A stretch of 32,594 nucleotides of DNA, taken from the IMG/VR virus record IMGVR_UViG_3300010388_000177, positions 1 to 32,594 of that record; one strand, 5' to 3'. This DNA comes from a virus. The position numbers and the translations under genes are program-made. Under the pieces are notes generated by a model. It was not told the origin of the DNA, did not search any database, and saw nothing but the letters and a program-made list of their open reading frames with translations. This document shows, one piece after another, positions 1 to 6,203 of the stretch (position 1 is the first letter of the stretch; each line of letters begins with the position of its first letter).

Positions 1-49
1 TTCTGGAACATCAGGATTATCGGGTTCAAGTGGATCTTCTGGAACATCA
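1..49. repeat. Terminal direct repeat, left copy
   Basis: Bases 1-49 are identical to 32546-32594. Because a gene reads in frame across the join, this is best explained as the overlap left when a circular or circularly permuted genome is assembled. It lies in low-complexity collagen-repeat DNA, so a collapsed repeat at the join is possible. Confidence 0.9.
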
Positions 50-592
50 GGATTAACATTTAGCCCAACAGGATATCACGGGGTTGGTATATATGCTGGT
101 GGTTCTATAAACACATCAATAAACAATGCTGGCCCAGGAACAGGTGCTTCATACTTGGCGACAAATAGAATATTCTTACAACCTTTTGTTCCTTTCAGAA
201 CATTTACAGCAACATCAATTTCTTGTGAAATAACATCACCTGGAACAGCAACAAATCTTTATTTAAGAGTTTATGATGATGTTAATGGAACACCAACAAA
301 CTTTTTATATGGTGGAACATTTAGTGGAACTGCCGCTGTTAAAACATATACATATTCATATCAATTTGAAGGTGGTAAATTATATTGGATTGGTTGTAAT
401 TCAGATGGAACCGCAACTATGAGGGCTGTTCCTTCGGCATCATCTATGATGATTAATTATGTTAATTCATCAACTTATGGAAGTGCCTGGACTTTTACAC
501 AAACAAGCACATCAACAACTATAAGTGGTTCAAGAACTATACAAAACCTTGGTTCGATTAATATATCATTTGCGGTGGCAAGTGTTCCATAA
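1..592 (+). CDS. Collagen-like tail fibre, C-terminal part (continues from 32070-32594)
   Basis: This is the 3' part of a fibre gene whose start is at 32070. The last 49 bases of the window repeat bases 1-49, and after removing that overlap the frame continues at base 50 without interruption, giving a protein of about 355 residues. The visible part begins with Gly-X-Y triplets (GTSGSSG type) up to about base 57. A likely beta-rich receptor-binding domain follows, with the motif LYLRVYDDVNGTPTN, a pattern common in phage tail-tip domains. The stop is TAA at 590-592. A TTG at 155 could be read as a start, but the frame is open upstream to the window edge, so I treat the gene as continuous. The probable role is host attachment. 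The fibre call is firm; the receptor is unknown. Confidence 0.8.
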   Translation, partial: SGTSGLSGSSGSSGTSGLTFSPTGYHGVGIYAGGSINTSINNAGPGTGASYLATNRIFLQPFVPFRTFTATSISCEITSPGTATNLYLRVYDDVNGTPTNFLYGGTFSGTAAVKTYTYSYQFEGGKLYWIGCNSDGTATMRAVPSASSMMINYVNSSTYGSAWTFTQTSTSTTISGSRTIQNLGSINISFAVASVP

Positions 593-606
593 AAACAAAT
601 TAAATT

Positions 607-768
607 ATGAAAACAATAAAACACGAAATTTATGATGAAAGCGGGCTTATAGAAGTTCGTGAATATCAAGTTGAAGAAGATAATATCGAACAAGAAATTG
701 CTGATAAAGAAGCACAACTTTTACAGATTTATAATGAAATTCAAGAATTGAAAAACAAACAGAATTAA
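607..768 (+). CDS. Small acidic coiled-coil-like protein (53 aa), unknown function
   Basis: A 53-residue ORF beginning ATG AAA ACA and ending TAA, 14 bases after the fibre gene and in the same direction. The first half holds a short beta-like segment (IYDESGLIEVREYQVEE). The second half is rich in Glu, Lys, Gln and Leu with heptad-like spacing (IADKEAQLLQIYNEIQELKN), suggesting a helix or coiled coil. Its position between fibre and appendage genes suggests a fibre-associated or assembly protein, but I recognise no family. The start follows AAATT, typical of the SD-poor starts in this genome. Confidence 0.6.
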   Translation: MKTIKHEIYDESGLIEVREYQVEEDNIEQEIADKEAQLLQIYNEIQELKNKQN

Positions 769-784
769 ATTAAACATATACAAT

Positions 785-949
785 ATGAGCGCAATCGATT
801 GGGAATTAATTAGAAAAAGGATGATATTGATGAAATATCAACCAGCATACTTTGCTTCAACAACACCACCAACATCAAACTGGATATTGGCACTTGGTGT
901 TTGGAACGATGGTGGTGATTGGATTGATGCTGAAAATTGGATTGATTAA
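785..949 (+). CDS. Small tryptophan-rich protein (54 aa), unknown function
   Basis: A 54-residue ORF starting at ATG after CAAT and ending TAA, 16 bases downstream of the previous small gene. It has six tryptophans in 54 residues and ends with WNDGGDWIDAENWID. The core WIDAENW is also found in the probable tail chaperone at 13114-13719. It lies in the appendage gene run and is probably a small structural protein. An internal Met at residue 13 is an alternative start, but the first ATG gives the tighter spacing to the gene before it. No family recognised. Confidence 0.55.
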   Translation: MSAIDWELIRKRMILMKYQPAYFASTTPPTSNWILALGVWNDGGDWIDAENWID

Positions 950-966
950 AAAGAAAATATAAAAAT

Positions 967-1389
967 ATGAGTTTAACACACATAAACAATGGCGACACGG
1001 GGCTTCAAGCCAGAACAAAAATCAATGCTTCTTTTACAGCAATTGATAATTTGCCTTTGCCTTCATCAGCAACTATTCAAACAACAAATGGTGCCACAAC
1101 ATCAATTGCTTCAATTTCTATGGGAACTTATTCAGTTTATTCAGTTGAGGCAACTATATCTGGTTATGACGCAACAAATCAATTAGCATACGGATCGCAA
1201 TTGTTTGCGACTTTTAAGAAAGTTGGTTCAACCGTAAGTCAAATATCAACAACAGATGTTTATGAAAAGTCAGGATTTTCAACAGCAACTTCACATCTAT
1301 ACGCAGATGGTGATATAGATATATCAGTTATTGGTGAAGCATCAAAAACAATTAACTGGATTGTAAATTATTCAATAACAAAAATATAA
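967..1389 (+). CDS. Tail appendage protein with repeated C-terminal beta domain
   Basis: A 140-residue protein. The N-terminus (THINNGDTGLQARTKINASF) resembles a short segment seen at the start of many phage fibre and baseplate proteins. The rest is a Ser/Thr-rich beta domain ending in INWIVNYSIT. The same domain pattern (a long hydrophobic strand, then FKK.GSTVSQI, D, FSTAT, DIDISVIGEA, W.V.YS) appears at the end of the protein at 22210-23361 and in the protein at 31452-32039. All three are likely surface appendages using one fold. Function in host binding is inferred from this sharing and from the neighbouring fibre and LamG-like genes. Confidence 0.6.
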   Translation: MSLTHINNGDTGLQARTKINASFTAIDNLPLPSSATIQTTNGATTSIASISMGTYSVYSVEATISGYDATNQLAYGSQLFATFKKVGSTVSQISTTDVYEKSGFSTATSHLYADGDIDISVIGEASKTINWIVNYSITKI

Positions 1390-1397
1390 TATAAATT

Positions 1398-2183
1398 ATG
1401 ATAATCAGAAACGATATAATATCAGAAGCAAGTTTTGCTTCTTGGCAACCAACTTCTATAACAAACTTATCTGATTGGTGGGTCGCATCATCTGGATTAA
1501 GTTTAAGTGGCTCATCTGTAAATAGTTGGTCTGGATTAAATTCAACATCTTTTGTTCCAGCAACATCAATAAAAGCGGCATACATATCAAGTGATCCAAA
1601 TCTTAATGATTTGCCTTCAATTCAATTAAATCCTGGATCTGTCGGTGGTGATAATGGTTATTGGGTTGATAGTGCTTATAGTGCGCTTGGTAAAACAATG
1701 ATTATCATTGGTTATATGATTGCTCCTCGTGGTGAAAACTGCGTAATGAGTATAGATACGGTTGATGGAACACCTTATGTTAATGGTTCAGGAGCACACG
1801 CTTCTATATTCGGGCACGATGCTGGTGATTATTGGGCTTACTATGCTGGTTCAGGTGGTTCAAATACTTCTTTTTTAACTTTGAATTATCCATCAAATAA
1901 CAATTCATTTTTATATGCGATGATTACGACTGATGCGATTACAGCAAAAGCAGATTTTTATACATCAATTTCACCTTCATTAAACAATAGTTTATTTACA
2001 AAAACTGGAATTGAAACTGGTTTAGACACATACAACACTTTGATATTAGGTGGTTATAATGGTGCTTATGGTGAAACACCAAAAATGAATATTTCAGAAG
2101 TTATATCATTAAATGGAACTATAAAAGATATTGATAAAATAAATTTGGATAATTACATATCAAATAAATATTTTAACATATAA
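1398..2183 (+). CDS. LamG/concanavalin-like lectin domain protein
   Basis: A 261-residue protein with the look of a laminin-G or concanavalin-like jelly roll. It is rich in Ser, Gly, Asn and aromatic residues, with a Trp-rich start (SDWWVASSGLSLSGSSVNSW). The C-terminus (EVISLNGTIKDIDKINLDNYISNKY) matches the usual ending of phage LamG domains, where the phrase reads roughly 'EVIIYNRALSDAEI.....YL..KY'. Such domains bind carbohydrate in tail spikes and fibres. It lies 8 bases after the previous appendage gene and probably recognises cell-surface glycans. The fold assignment is by pattern only; the ligand is unknown. Confidence 0.65.
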   Translation: MIIRNDIISEASFASWQPTSITNLSDWWVASSGLSLSGSSVNSWSGLNSTSFVPATSIKAAYISSDPNLNDLPSIQLNPGSVGGDNGYWVDSAYSALGKTMIIIGYMIAPRGENCVMSIDTVDGTPYVNGSGAHASIFGHDAGDYWAYYAGSGGSNTSFLTLNYPSNNNSFLYAMITTDAITAKADFYTSISPSLNNSLFTKTGIETGLDTYNTLILGGYNGAYGETPKMNISEVISLNGTIKDIDKINLDNYISNKYFNI

Positions 2184-2188
2184 TTTAT

Positions 2189-2323
2189 ATGTATATTCCA
2201 AAATCAGTAAAAATCGGTGAAGTTGAAGTTGATGGGAAAACTTATCAAGTTCAATCACCAAGGCATATTGTAAGAAAAGAAAAGATAAAGAACTTGTTTC
2301 AAATAAAAAAGCCACTTAATTAA
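2189..2323 (+). CDS. Small basic protein (44 aa), last gene of the plus-strand late run
   Basis: A 44-residue ORF beginning MYIPKSVKIGEVEVDGKTYQ and ending in the lysine-rich stretch KEKIKNLFQIKKPLN. It starts 5 bases after the LamG-like gene. Its stop codon (2321-2323) lies inside the stem of the terminator at 2306-2333, so the last codons form the left arm of the hairpin. This compact arrangement and the steady A-rich start context support a real gene, but the function is unknown. Confidence 0.5.
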   Translation: MYIPKSVKIGEVEVDGKTYQVQSPRHIVRKEKIKNLFQIKKPLN

Positions 2324-2333
2324 GTGGCTTTTT
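2306..2333. terminator. Perfect bidirectional intrinsic terminator
   Basis: A 28-base perfect palindrome with core GCCACTTAATTAAGTGGC flanked by five A on the left and five T on the right. Either strand gives a GC-containing hairpin followed by a U run. It sits between the end of the plus-strand appendage genes (2323) and the end of the minus-strand block (2337), exactly where convergent transcription must stop. Confidence 0.9.
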
Positions 2334-2336
2334 CTT

Positions 2337-3443
2337 TTATTGTAAGATTGCTTTTGCGCTCCATTGATGACGGCACCAAGGTGTTGTGTTCGGGCCTCTT
2401 TTGCCACCAGGTGTTGTATAAAAACCACCTTTATATTGAAACACATCAGGCGGATTAATTCCCATCTTAATCAAGTGTGAATTTGATAATTGTTGAATTT
2501 CATCATAAGTATAAGTTTTACCAAGATTTGTTTCACAGAAAGGTCGGCTTGAACCACCTTCTTTTAATGGCGGAGCATCAGGTCGTAATTCATATGTATA
2601 AACAACTTTAATGCTTACAAACTTCATATCAAATTCATTTATCATATCTTGTGCTGCTTTGGCTTCATCGAGGTTATTGATTACAATCGATTTAAGAACA
2701 TTAAAATCATTTTTGATACTTCCCATCAAATTCATTCTTTCGATGATTGGATCGGCTCCTGTAAGCAATAAATCATATTCATATTTATTATCAAGTTCTT
2801 TAACTTCACCAAACACAAGCGCATCTTCATTTAAGTTTGCTTGTTTTAATTTATTCCAAACCTTTTTATCTTTACGATAAATCTTTCTTGCCGATCTGAT
2901 ATGAACTTTGAAACCTGCTTCTTTATATTGTTTTGCGATTTCAGGATCGAAATCTTCATTGAAAATAACTTTCTTACTTTTACCAAACTTATAACCAATA
3001 CCAGGCAGAGCATCAACAACATCAGAATTGTTATCAATATGTTTATCAATTCCTAATTCTTTAATCTTTTCTTCTTTTGCTTTGTTTGAGCCAGTGGCAT
3101 AAACTCGTGAGTGAGGAATTCCTAATTCGTCAGCAACTGCCAACATACCTTCTTTATCACTTCTTGCTGATATGATATAAACATCATCGCCTCTTTCAAT
3201 TGCGGCAATTGCCAATTCTTTTCCACGGCTTGTTGAAAGCGTGTCGTCGTAATCAAAACTTACTTTTGAAAAGTTTATTTCTGCTGGTGGAAAGTCAGTT
3301 GATGCTGATGCTCCAAAGTTTTCCCACTTTGAATAACATATAGCCGCCGCTTGTGAAGGATCGACACCGTTTGCGATTTCAATTCCTATACAACGACCCA
3401 TAAATTCATCTTTACTTTCGCCTTCTTTCTTATTTATTGGCAT
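2337..3443 (-). CDS. Composite protein: phage head-type N-terminal motif, HAD-like domain, MuF-like C-terminus
   Basis: A 368-residue protein with three recognisable parts. Residues 11-42 carry the motif F-x2-RC...DPSQAAAICYSKW, which resembles a short module found in phage head and protease proteins. Residues 60-150 look like a HAD-superfamily domain: DYDDT (64-68) as the nucleophile motif, IISARS (90-95) as motif II, a Lys-rich stretch near 122-128 and DNNSD (137-141) as motif IV. Residues 285-362 (RPFC, GGFYTTPGGKRG, PWCRHQW) resemble the C-terminal segment of MuF-like minor head proteins. It is the last gene of the minus-strand block. The HAD part suggests a phosphatase or nucleotidase, with substrate unknown. 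Why head-type modules are fused to it is unclear. Confidence 0.6.
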   Translation of the reverse strand: MPINKKEGESKDEFMGRCIGIEIANGVDPSQAAAICYSKWENFGASASTDFPPAEINFSKVSFDYDDTLSTSRGKELAIAAIERGDDVYIISARSDKEGMLAVADELGIPHSRVYATGSNKAKEEKIKELGIDKHIDNNSDVVDALPGIGYKFGKSKKVIFNEDFDPEIAKQYKEAGFKVHIRSARKIYRKDKKVWNKLKQANLNEDALVFGEVKELDNKYEYDLLLTGADPIIERMNLMGSIKNDFNVLKSIVINNLDEAKAAQDMINEFDMKFVSIKVVYTYELRPDAPPLKEGGSSRPFCETNLGKTYTYDEIQQLSNSHLIKMGINPPDVFQYKGGFYTTPGGKRGPNTTPWCRHQWSAKAILQ

Positions 3444-3490
3444 AATCTTAATGATTTCTTTTTATATTATGTTTGATAAACCGCAATTGT

Positions 3491-3709
3491 TTATTTTACA
3501 CCACCATTATCATACCACCAAGTTTTTAATCGATTATAAACCCTTTGACGGCAACCACCACAAGATTTTGAATACTCCATATGATCTGGATAAACTCGAT
3601 TATGAAGATTGAATAATCTTGTTATAACTTCTGCGTTATGATTATGATTTTCTTTTCCGACTAATGATTTCATTAAATCATCGACTTCGTTAAATAATTC
3701 GTTATTCAT
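3491..3709 (-). CDS. Small CxxC protein (72 aa), unknown function
   Basis: A 72-residue protein beginning MNNELFNEVDDLMKSLVG. I chose the ATG at 3709 because it overlaps the stop of the upstream gene as ATGA (3706-3709); a longer frame to 3757 would overlap that gene by 52 bases. The C-terminal half holds SCGGCRQRVYNRLKTWW, a CxxC followed by a basic helix. Small phage proteins of Bacteroidota often carry this pattern, and it may bind zinc or nucleic acid. Translational coupling to the membrane protein gene upstream is likely. No family name can be given. Confidence 0.65.
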   Translation of the reverse strand: MNNELFNEVDDLMKSLVGKENHNHNAEVITRLFNLHNRVYPDHMEYSKSCGGCRQRVYNRLKTWWYDNGGVK

Positions 3710-3966
3710 ATTGTTCTGTTTAATTTTTGATAAATAAGTTCTGATATAATTCCACATAATGCCGCTCCTATAATATCTATTTGATTGAAAGCAAAAAGTT
3801 TATACCAAAAGTATAAATGAAATGACGAACACATCGCACATTCAAGTAATCTGAAATACCAAGTTGTTTCATTTTTTAAGATTAATCTTCTTAATCTTAT
3901 CGTTGGCTCTGACGCAATCCACATTACACCAATCGCCGCAATTCCAATTATTAGTTCCCAAGGCAT
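3706..3966 (-). CDS. Small membrane protein with CxxC (DUF1360-like pattern)
   Basis: An 86-residue protein with a hydrophobic N-terminal segment (residues 3-18), a basic stretch (RLRRLILK), then LLECAMCSSFHLYFW (41-54) and a second hydrophobic segment (64-78). The CxxC next to an aromatic membrane segment resembles the 'C-x2-C-x-G-F-W' pattern of small DUF1360-type membrane proteins in phages and bacteria. It overlaps the sigma-like gene upstream by 16 bases and the CxxC gene downstream by 4, so it is part of a tight operon. It probably sits in the inner membrane. A holin role cannot be excluded but is not shown. Confidence 0.6.
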   Translation of the reverse strand: MPWELIIGIAAIGVMWIASEPTIRLRRLILKNETTWYFRLLECAMCSSFHLYFWYKLFAFNQIDIIGAALCGIISELIYQKLNRTI

Positions 3967-4574
3967 CTTTCTTTAATTTTATTTTTTAATTCGTTTATCA
4001 TATTATAAACGGCTGAAAGTGGAATATCAAGTTTCTTACTTATGGCACGCATCGGCATCATATTTGTAAAATAAAGATCCCACATTACTTTATCGTGAGT
4101 TTCCATCTTTAAGTATATCTGTCGTAATCGTGTTAAGTTAATGACTTGTTCTTCACCAAAGTTTCTGTGTAAATCCATTAACCAATCTTTAATATCTTCA
4201 CGCTCAACATCACAATAAATATCTATGAATTGTTCTTCGCTTCCTTCATATTCACCATCATCAAAGAAATCTTTATTAACTGAATTTGAAAAGCCACGAT
4301 CGTTATCATCATACTTTACATCAGGATTAAGATTATTAACTGCGATTGATTTATTAAAATCTGAATTTCGCCAATTAACTGAATTCTTCATCCAGGTTTG
4401 CGTGAATTTTATTCGTTGTTCGTTATCGGGTATGTTATTAAACTTAACCCAATTCTTATCAAGATATAAAACATAATGCGCCAGTAATTCCCTCCACTCG
4501 ACAGGATGCCAATGTTTAGCCCATCTTTCAAGAATATTGTAATTATCTTCAATCCATATACCACCGTTCATCAA
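3951..4574 (-). CDS. Sigma-factor-like regulator with C-terminal HTH
   Basis: A 207-residue protein resembling the sigma-like proteins of Bacteroidota phages. The N-terminal half (residues 10-75) is helical and Trp-rich (ERWAKHWHPVEWRELLAHYV and QRIKFTQTWMKNSVNWRN), like the helices of a region-2 domain. An acidic linker (87-127) follows. Residues 144-205 resemble region 4, with a helix-turn-helix around 174-197 (MRAISKKLDIPLSAVYNMI). This arrangement fits a protein that recruits host RNA polymerase to phage promoters. A second sigma-like gene lies 12 bases upstream in transcription order (4587-4985), so the two may act together or in sequence. Divergence makes a DNA-binding regulator without sigma activity possible. 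Confidence 0.55.
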   Translation of the reverse strand: MMNGGIWIEDNYNILERWAKHWHPVEWRELLAHYVLYLDKNWVKFNNIPDNEQRIKFTQTWMKNSVNWRNSDFNKSIAVNNLNPDVKYDDNDRGFSNSVNKDFFDDGEYEGSEEQFIDIYCDVEREDIKDWLMDLHRNFGEEQVINLTRLRQIYLKMETHDKVMWDLYFTNMMPMRAISKKLDIPLSAVYNMINELKNKIKERCLGN

Positions 4575-4586
4575 GATTATTTAATT

Positions 4587-4985
4587 TTATATGGAAAACA
4601 CTCCATTGCCGTCATTTGCGCCATCAAGTGAAACAAGTTGAATTTCGTTGTTATCATCACCTTTCTTGCCGTAAATCTTTTTATAGCCAGCCGCAACACC
4701 ACGCTTGAATATTTCCGTCATATACGAAAAAGCGTTATCACCCTTGCCTTCATCGAAATTATACCAATTAGCAAACATTTGAATATAACCATTTTGTAAG
4801 CAATCAAGTTTATCATCTTGATTTTTGTAATAAAACTTTTTGATGATGTTTTTGCCTAAAAGAATAAGCATCTTTTCAGCATTTCTTGTAAGTTTGCCTT
4901 GTGCTTTTGAAACAATTAATTCACAATATAAATCTTTTGAAGATAAATATTCTTTACTTTTCTTTGTAATATACTTTTCAGACAT
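4587..4985 (-). CDS. T4 gp55-like (late) sigma factor candidate
   Basis: A 132-residue protein. Residues 60-107 match the pattern of the conserved core of gp55-type phage sigma factors: a short helix with DCLQNGYIQMF, then NWYNFDEGKGDNAFSYMTEI, then KRGVAAGYKKIYGKKG. In known members this reads as 'NFD..K..NAF.Y.T.I....F...' and corresponds to sigma region 2, which binds the beta' clamp and the -10 DNA. There is no obvious region 4, as in T4 gp55, which needs a coactivator for upstream contacts. It overlaps the 90-residue gene upstream by 8 bases. A role in switching polymerase to late phage promoters is inferred. Confidence 0.65.
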   Translation of the reverse strand: MSEKYITKKSKEYLSSKDLYCELIVSKAQGKLTRNAEKMLILLGKNIIKKFYYKNQDDKLDCLQNGYIQMFANWYNFDEGKGDNAFSYMTEIFKRGVAAGYKKIYGKKGDDNNEIQLVSLDGANDGNGVFSI

Positions 4986-5250
4986 TTAATATCATTTCAA
5001 TTTTTTTATCACGCTTCTTTTCAATGATTAATCGATCTATGATATCACAACAATCTTCAAAGTTTTCAATTGTTTGTTTCTTATAAATGATGTAATGACT
5101 TTTAAGAACTTCAATTCCTTTATGAATATCGATTTCTTCTATGTAAAACAGATTATCTTTATCAATTTGATTTGTTTCTTTCCAGTAATGATAAACTGAT
5201 GTTCCACGCTTACAGATAACTAATCTTTTAACGATTATTCTTTTATTCAA
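4978..5250 (-). CDS. Unknown 90-aa protein with probable TTG start
   Basis: A 90-residue basic protein beginning NKRIIVKRLVICKRG after the start. The first possible start is TTG at 5250-5248, which overlaps the stop of the zinc-finger gene upstream as TTGA, the same geometry as the ATGA overlaps elsewhere in this operon. No ATG occurs in frame until the last few codons, so TTG is the best choice. It is mixed alpha/beta with a Cys pair (FEDCCDIID) and a Lys/Arg-rich end. It lies directly before the gp55-like gene, overlapping it by 8 bases. No family recognised; a regulatory role is only suggested by position. Confidence 0.6.
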   Translation of the reverse strand: MNKRIIVKRLVICKRGTSVYHYWKETNQIDKDNLFYIEEIDIHKGIEVLKSHYIIYKKQTIENFEDCCDIIDRLIIEKKRDKKIEMILNV

Positions 5251-5900
5251 CTCATTGCTTTATTTTTATCGTATATCTGTTTTAAATCTTTCAACATATA
5301 TATTATTTGACCTTCCATTTCCATATTATCATAACCTTTTCCGTTTAACAAGTTTTCTTCACCCATTACACTTAAATAAAGATCGACTAATCTGAAATGA
5401 TCGACTGGATCATAACCACCAAACTTATATCTTACAATTATCAATCTTATTGCTTCAAGTATATGCTTATCAAGTCGTGCGTTCTTTAACTTATCTTTCT
5501 TTTCTTTTGAAGATAACATATCACGAATTGGAACATAACATCTTTTACAAAGTGATTTTGTTGTTCGATCCAATATTTCATCACCACACTTATCACACTT
5601 TTTTCCACCAACCTTTCTATAAATTCTGGCATAACAAGTTCGGCAATATTGGCTTGATGCTTTTTTAATTGGTTTGCCTCGTTTGTTTGTTCCACCGAAT
5701 AATCCACCACACGATAAACAATTTTCAGTAATGATGCGTTTTCCATCTTCATCATACTTAATGTTGTTGTTGGCACAATCCCTTCTTTTAACATAATGAT
5801 TATATGAATAACAACGATGGCAATTGCCTTTTGATCTTTCTTTGAATTCATCAGTGAATTCTTTTTTACATCTTAAACAATGAGTATGTAATGGTTTCAT
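5247..5900 (-). CDS. Triple zinc-ribbon/finger protein (217 aa)
   Basis: A 217-residue protein with three four-cysteine groups that look like zinc sites: C8/C11/C27/C30, C61/C64/C86/C89 and C102/C105/C118/C121, each as paired CxxC motifs. The linkers are Lys/Arg-rich, suggesting nucleic-acid binding. The C-terminal third (residues 140-212) is helical, with YDPVDHFRLVDLYLSVMGEE, and has no cysteines. It begins a transcription unit: a terminator for the preceding genes lies just upstream and a sigma70-like promoter candidate is at 5915-5942. It heads the operon with both sigma-like genes, so a regulatory role is reasonable but unproven. Confidence 0.6.
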   Translation of the reverse strand: MKPLHTHCLRCKKEFTDEFKERSKGNCHRCYSYNHYVKRRDCANNNIKYDEDGKRIITENCLSCGGLFGGTNKRGKPIKKASSQYCRTCYARIYRKVGGKKCDKCGDEILDRTTKSLCKRCYVPIRDMLSSKEKKDKLKNARLDKHILEAIRLIIVRYKFGGYDPVDHFRLVDLYLSVMGEENLLNGKGYDNMEMEGQIIYMLKDLKQIYDKNKAMS

Positions 5901-5914
5901 ATTACTTTATATGA

Positions 5915-5942
5915 ATTATAAGCCAGTAAGTTTATAAAACAA
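5915..5942 (-). promoter_or_regulatory. Candidate sigma70-like promoter for the sigma-factor operon
   Basis: Read on the minus strand: TTGTTT at 5942-5937, a 16-base spacer, then TATAAT at 5920-5915, with the start codon at 5900. The -10 match is perfect but AT-rich DNA gives such matches by chance. Placement just after a terminator and before a new gene run supports it. Confidence 0.35.
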
Positions 5943-5972
5943 AAAAGCCATCATACTCGAATGACGGCCTTT
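5940..5972 (-). terminator. Intrinsic terminator after the 68-aa zinc protein gene
   Basis: On the minus strand, a stem pairs 5961-5972 with 5944-5954 around a 6-base loop, with one bulge and one G-U pair. It is followed by a run of U from the A tract at 5941-5946. It lies 25 bases after the stop of the gene at 5997-6203 and would end transcripts from the upstream minus-strand genes. Confidence 0.7.
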
Positions 5973-5996
5973 AAGCATATGAAACAAAGAAAAGTT

Positions 5997-6203
5997 TTAC
6001 TTGTTTTTAAGATTTCTTTTATATTCTTTCTGGTAAATGTTCCACTTTTCAGGGTGTTTTTGTTGGTAAGTTTGATAACCTTTTGCTTTTCTTCTTAACC
6101 AAGAACACTTTTTACAAAAGTTTAACTTCCACTTTTTTCTTACTGATTGAAAATCATCGATTGACTTTTCTTGATTACAATCGATACAAACCTTTGTAAT
6201 CAT
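5997..6203 (-). CDS. Small four-cysteine zinc protein (68 aa), HNH-associated type
   Basis: A 68-residue protein with C6/C9 and C30/C33 separated by KSIDDFQSVRKKW, then a basic Tyr/Lys-rich tail. This layout is the zinc knuckle often found in front of HNH or endonuclease VII-like nucleases in phages, but here the nuclease part is missing. The 58-residue protein at 9074-9250 has the same layout. Its ATG overlaps the stop of the upstream gene by one base (TAATG at 6203), showing translational coupling. It probably binds zinc and nucleic acid. Confidence 0.65.
   Translation of the reverse strand: MITKVCIDCNQEKSIDDFQSVRKKWKLNFCKKCSWLRRKAKGYQTYQQKHPEKWNIYQKEYKRNLKNK

Noticed and set aside
155-592. 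Independent gene starting with TTG at 155
   Set aside because: The frame is open to the window start and joins in frame with the fibre gene at the window end.
3491-3757. Longer start for the small CxxC protein (at 3757)
   Set aside because: It would overlap the upstream gene by 52 bases, while the ATG at 3709 gives an exact ATGA junction.
4225-4476. Plus-strand open frame opposite the sigma-like gene
   Set aside because: It lies antisense within a gene with clear motifs and lacks the usual start context.
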